Source of the DNA: Acanthopleura granulata
Taxonomy: Eukaryota > Mollusca > Polyplacophora > Chitonida > Chitonidae
Length of the DNA: 64,000 nt
Assembly (NCBI GenBank): GCA_016165875.1
Contig: JABBOT010000022.1
Span: 1,143,333 to 1,207,332, forward strand
Direction: 5' to 3'
Made by a program: the position numbers and the translations under genes. Below the pieces are notes generated by a model. It did no database searches. It was not told the DNA's origin and saw nothing but the letters and a program-made list of their open reading frames with translations. Shown here piece by piece: positions 58,911 to 64,000 of this stretch (its first letter is position 1; every line of letters starts with the position of its first letter).

Positions 58911-60002
58911 GAGGTCGGCCTGGTGTAGACACATGCCGTGACTGGATGGAGTGTCACGTGAGGACTACGACAGTGTTTTCCAGTAATGCAGCACTACAAA
59001 TATGCCTGCGCTGAGATCTGTGCCCTTTTAGACGATACTCTCTTTCCCCAAAAAACGGTAATCTTAAAGTGGCCCGGAAGTCGTAGTTAACAATCAAAGC
59101 TGCTCACAGAAGGGTAGGTGAAAGGGAAGGAAACCTTGGAAAAATCCAACAAAACAAAACCGACATAAACTAGAAGACAAGCCTGAACTCAGCAAGTGTA
59201 CAAATATCCTCGAACACTACAAAAGGACATCGGGACAAATATTCCCCGAAAACTCACAAACACACATATAAAAAAAACTTTGCAAAAAAAGTTCCATTGG
59301 TGGAGGTAATAGAGACTATCATTGTAACGTTTGGCATCTCACCGTGAAGTGATCATTTCAGGAGATTATCCAAACACGCTAATCTCCTGTTTTGTGTCGC
59401 AGAATCTGTTTTGAAAAAATTATCATCAATCGGTTCAGTAGAAAATCTTCAGCTATATACAGTCATAGTATATGTGCATAGTATAAAATATTTCCTTCAA
59501 GGAGGTAAAATAAGCTCTTTCCGTCGATAAACTTACATACTTAACACGGACTTTGGACACAGGGGATTAAGACCTTATATTCAGTCAACGCATTATTACA
59601 CCACAGCTCACCCGTTTAACATTAACTTTCGACATTACCTGAAAATACAATGAAAATTGTAACAAGTTTCCTAACCATGGTGTTCACCCATCTTTGACTT
59701 CTGTTATTACAATGTCTAACACTCTGCATATGGCTATATGTGGCTTTGTGTTATGCACGGAGTGTCGGACTTTAAATTGATCTCAACAACAACAGCGGGC
59801 AGATCAAAGAGAGTAGATCTATGGGTCGTAAATCCACCCCTACGACAGCTTCCCCGGTAAATGCACGTCTAGCAGACACATGATAGCCTCATTACGCTGG
59901 ATCATATTGGTTAATCCGGTACGTGTGCACCAGAGAAATGAGCGGCTAACTAGGTCATTTTCATGCATATATTCATAGTATCGGCATTCGTGCTTCATCA
60001 TG
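58911..60002. other. Gene-free stretch between minisatellites
   Basis: No gene recognised on either strand. Confidence 0.4.
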
Positions 60003-60672
60003 TATGTGTGAACGCCGGCATACACCCAGGCAATAATGTTTCATCATGGGTGTGATCGCTAGAATACACCCAGGTAACAAGTCTTCCATCATGTATGTAG
60101 GTAATAAAGTTCCATCTGACATGAGGACGCTAGCATACATCCCGGCAATAATATTCCATCTCACCTGTGAACGCGAAGATACATCCAGGTAATAATGTTC
60201 CATCATGGATGTGAACGCTGGCATACATCCAGGTAATAATGTTCCATCATGGATGTGAACGCTGGCATACATCCAGGTAATAATATTCCATCTCACCTGT
60301 GAACGCCAGCATACATCCAGGTAATAATGTTCCATCATGGATGTGAACGCTGGCATACATCCAGGTAATAATGTTCCATCTGACATGTGAGCGCCCACAT
60401 AATCCAGGTAATATTGTTCCATCATGGATGTGAACGCTGGCATACATCCAGGTAATATTGTTCCATCATGGATGTGAACGCTGGCATACATCCAGGTAAT
60501 AATGTTCCATCTGACATGTGAGCGCCAGCATACATCCAGGTAATAACGTTACATCTGAAATGTGGACGCCAGCATACATCCAGGTAATAATGTCGCAACA
60601 TGGATGTGAACGTCTTGCAGCATGCAGGTAATAATGTGTCATCATGGATGTGAACGCCAGCATACATTCAGA
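60003..60672 (-). repeat. 44-bp minisatellite, about 15 units
   Basis: Unit CATACATCCAGGTAATAATG+TTCCATCATGGATGTGAACG+CTGG. Two sub-types differ in the middle: TCCATCATGGATGTG versus TCCATCTGACATGTG or TCCATCTCACCTGTG. On the minus strand long frames (up to 172 codons) run through it because the unit is not a multiple of three and the variants remove stops; this does not indicate a gene. Confidence 0.93.
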
Positions 60673-61532
60673 TGATAAGGCCACCGAGAAGGCCCCAACA
60701 CTGATACCAGTAAGTAAAAACAGTAAAAATAAATTTTTTGAATTTTTTAAAAATTTCTTAACTGAAATATCACATATTCCCTTCTGCAGATCGAGAAAAG
60801 GTATATTATTGTAAAATTTCATACGGTAATCAGAAAGAAGATAAATGTTTGGCGCTTACTTTGCAGGTAACTGAATATACCGGTAATACTCGTACTGTTT
60901 TTGACACTGCAAACGTCCACTTTTCTTGCTTAAGTAAAATTAAGAAACGTTTCAGTTCAAAGAAATTTGTCTCCAGAAAAAATGTCTTGAAAACATTTAA
61001 AATTCAGGAAAATAATTCTTGTCAGAGAGAAAAATAAGAATGTTTTAAATTTTTGTCACCGGTATCTACAAAAATTAAAATGCTGTTATTGCAGTGTTAT
61101 TCATCAGACAATGCTACCCCTAACCCAAATTATTTGCTTTTCTCATACACGTGCGGTGGAAAAGGGGGGGGGGGGGGGGGCAACGGCGGCCAGGTCCCTC
61201 AATAATGATCACCCTTCAATATTGTTAAACATAAAAGAGACAATGTCGGAATATTATAGATTGAACTAGAGTTATATGTGTCCTGCTTGCAGATTGTGTG
61301 TTTTACATGAAGTACGATGTGGAGATCAGGGAAATAACCACTCGATGCGTTCTATCACTGGGTAAAATACCGTATAATGAAGGTTCTCCTCAAGTTGTTA
61401 CGTGGCAATTTTGTGTTACCAGTGCCTCAAACTTGTCAAAATGCAGTGTATTAGGGAGCCGTAAAACTAACATGATGAAAAAAATATATGAGAGAAAAAA
61501 AGAGACGTCCGCGCCCCGAGTTTCAGGGTCTT
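60673..61532. other. Gene-free stretch with a G17 tract
   Basis: No gene recognised. A homopolymer of 17 G lies at 61164-61180. Confidence 0.45.
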
Positions 61533-62322
61533 GACCCCGTTTAAAAGTCGTGGACCCGATGTAACTGACCAACTGTAAGCAGTGCTTTGGTTTACACTAG
61601 ACTCTATGCAGAGTCAATGTAAACAATCTTGCTTTATTAGTAATTAAGTGGACGTTCAACGGCATCATATACATCTATCATAAACCGTACATAATAGTAA
61701 CCGCGCATACAAGTTAGGGCAGTTGTCAAAATAAACCTTACATGCACTCTAAACGCCTAGTTCTAGTTCCACCAGAACTGGATGAAGTATTCGAAAAATT
61801 CATTTCACATTTTTAGCTTTCACTCTGCTTATAGCCCTTCTGCAGGATTTCATGGTAGGTCCTACATAGTTCGGGAAGCGTTTAGTTGCCTTAGCTGTTG
61901 CAGTTGAGCTCGAAAGAAGTCAACTACATGTGTATATACTTATTAACAGTCAATGTCTCTTAAAAATAAGCTTATTCATAAGCTGTCCCGTTGATAATTG
62001 GAAATATACGTTGCCCACCTGAAACAATTTGATTTCAGTCGTGTACTTCTTTGTTCCTTTAGTCACTCTTTCTTTATAGTTGTGCTCATAATGCAAACAG
62101 GTAGTTCACAAGCCTGGAATTGACATGTGTAGGCGATCACGTCTATTTTAATCTATGTTCTCAAAAGTCAAAGTAATTTCTCCTGTGTTAAGACCTTCCC
62201 CAAGATATTCATTTATCAGTGGGAGACGCTCGTCTATGGCTGCCGTATTGGCTTCATGTTTGATGACAAACAATTCGCGATTGGTCAGTTAATCCAGGGC
62301 CTCGACTTTTAAACTCGGGGTC
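61533..62322. mobile_element. TIR-bounded element, ~790 bp, non-coding
   Basis: Left end 61533-61572 (GACCCCGTTTAAAAGTCGTG, then AACTGACCAA) and right end 62281-62322 are inverted copies of about 40 bp with a few mismatches. The interior has no transposase-like frame. Probably a MITE; no flanking target duplication was identified with certainty. Confidence 0.65.
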
Positions 62323-62559
62323 CCGATCTTTAAACTTTAAACACAAATAAGGTGAAATAAGAAAGCCTTCAAAGTCACATTAAGAATTTTAACATTTTCT
62401 GTCAATCAATAAAGCCCTTTATGGAGGTGTTAAAGGGATATAGTGAAATAAAATTGGGAAGAAAAAATTAAACCAGGAAATTCAAATATGGTCCCGGATT
62501 TTGAAAGTCAGAGGATGCTGTACATTTACACTGGACCCCCGATTTTAATCTTGGAATCC

Positions 62560-63270
62560 CGACCCTGGGACCCAGATTTTAATCTGGCACCTTTTTCCAA
62601 AAAATGTCACTTATAGGACTCTTTAGACGACAGCGCTCGGTTCCCCAACTTTGAATGGCCGGGGAATCTTTTGCACTGCAACCTTCCGGGGCCTAAGTGG
62701 CCACTGGACCCTCACAAATTGGGCTGGGATAGACATCTTTGTATACTCAGGGCCCCCACTTTCAACCATTCTCCATATCGTTTAACAGCAACGCGAAGCC
62801 CTAAGATAACTAAGAACCTTTCTGGGCCGTAGGCGGCCATGTGCGTTCACCTATGTGTTGGGTTAGACTTTTACACCGTTCTCGAGGCGACCAGTTTCAA
62901 TCTTTTAAAACGTTTATTCATCGTGCCATTAAACGACTCAGTACTCTTTAGACCCCAACTGGCTGTGCCTCAAAAAGGTTGAGAACTCATTTCCGGCAAT
63001 GAAGGGTCGCGGAACTTCCGGGGTCTTAGTGGTCCCTGGACCCTCGCCTAATGTGCCGGGATAGACATTTATATCCGTATTCCCTACTTTCAATCTTTTA
63101 TAAAAGTTTAATCACCATGCCATTCAACGGCTCAGTACTCTTTAGATCCAAACTCTCGATGCCCCCAAATGGCTGAGAACTCATCTGTGGTAATCTAGTG
63201 TCTCAGAGCTTCTTGGCCCTAAGAATTCATCTACGGCAATCTAAACGGGGTGGGTCCTCGCCTAACGTGC
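62560..63270 (+). repeat. Degenerate tandem repeat, ~196 bp unit
   Basis: Recurring blocks: CTCAGTACTCTTTAGA (62937 and 63132), TTTCAATCTTTTA, GGGATAGACATTTATATCC-like, CTGGACCCTCGCCTAA and GGCTGAGAACTCAT. Spacing between the best two units is 195-198 bp; a third, more diverged unit lies at 62615-62780. Confidence 0.75.
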
Positions 63271-64000
63271 TGAGATACGTGTAATGTAGTTGCATGGGCC
63301 AACTGTTAGTACGGCGATACGCATTGCGTGAACATTCAGTCCACATCCTTTGTGCATGTCTTGAGACAGAAAGATGTCACGGCTGATAGGAATTGGCAAA
63401 ATGTCAATGCAACGAGGCGTTGCGTGGAAATCTGCCTCGTAATTTGTGATACTTTTTCCTGAAACGAGTCCTTCCCACAAGATCCTGCGTACGGGCCTGT
63501 ACATCACAATGTGTTGCATCTACGTATTGTAAAGGGGAAAAAAAATCTTTCCAAGTTAAAAAAAACACAAGCGACAGAGTAGCTGCCTGGTCCGTAATCA
63601 TGCTGGGGTGCTTAAGCTGACGGTTTCCTCTGAGGATATGACTGTGAACAACATGTACTGGTCTACATAGAAATGTTCGGCAACAGTGTCAGTATAGCCC
63701 TATATACATGTATATACGTCGGTTCTCGGGTCATTCATGCCACCTTGCGCCAGTGAATTTACAGTAGGATAAACGTTTTTAAAATTCCTTTATGCGTCTG
63801 TTTAGTTTTGTCACGAAATTTAATTGCATTAATGAATTAAAGGCTTTACCAGCTTGAAACGGACGTTCCTCTTGTGTGCCTACAAGGAGATCCATCTCGA
63901 ATACAGGAGAGTTGCGATTTTTAAAAACCATAGACCTGAATATATACCGAAAAATCGAAATCTATATCTGGACTTGATCTGTTTGCTAACCATGTCATAC
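63271..64000. other. Gene-free window end
   Basis: No gene recognised; the minus-strand frames at 63262-63601 overlap each other and carry no motif. Confidence 0.35.

Noticed and set aside
60466..60822. 118-codon minus-strand frame with a hydrophobic stretch, considered as a membrane protein
   Set aside because: Most of it is minisatellite, and the remainder is AT-rich chance sequence.
1..64000. CRISPR array, bacterial operon or defence system
   Set aside because: The tandem arrays have no spacer-repeat alternation of CRISPR type, and gene structure, promoters and repeats are all eukaryotic.

Overview
The window is animal nuclear DNA, most likely from a mollusc. Evidence: an AT-rich, intron-bearing, gene-poor background; a class A neuropeptide-type GPCR split by a GT-AG intron; two intronless H2B genes with vertebrate-like octamer/CCAAT/TATA promoters; and many copies of a tRNA-derived SINE with a tail (TATAAGTGAAATATTCTTGA, then a CACCAATCAAATAAATAAA end) that I associate with molluscan genomes. 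The phylum call is inference; no search was run.

Layout. 1-2880 is gene-free apart from a SINE relic. 2881-4477 (+) is a two-exon GPCR of the FMRFamide-receptor-like type (409 aa model). 4478-22076 has no intact gene: it holds minisatellites, a frameshifted MADF-domain fragment (8919-9073), SINEs, a second dispersed repeat family, a 649-bp foldback MITE (15205-15853), two CpG-rich hairpin repeats and a dead Tc1-type transposase with an internal deletion (20064-20735).

22077-36514 and 36515-50981 are direct tandem copies of one ~14.4-kb unit, about 99% identical by eye, joined with 3 bp of microhomology next to a SINE 5' end. Each unit carries an intronless H2B gene (+) and, on the opposite strand, four exons of a lysine/glutamate-rich coiled-coil protein. 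The exon phases of that gene fit together, and a phase-compatible candidate first exon lies outside the duplication at 56841-56918 (-). This gives a 431-aa five-exon model. The second H2B has a 9-bp-repeat expansion giving an [16 protein letters not shown] N-terminus and a better TATA box. An intron of the coiled-coil gene contains a minisatellite built from decayed copies of its own exon 2.

50982-64000 is mostly repeats: a full SINE with clear target-site duplication, a 43-bp minisatellite with 129-bp higher-order structure, a 44-bp minisatellite, a ~790-bp TIR element and a ~196-bp degenerate tandem repeat. No operon-like or defence-like gene cluster is present. The most unusual material is the 14.4-kb duplication (real or an unmerged haplotype), the divergent H2B N-terminus and promoter, and the exon-derived minisatellite.
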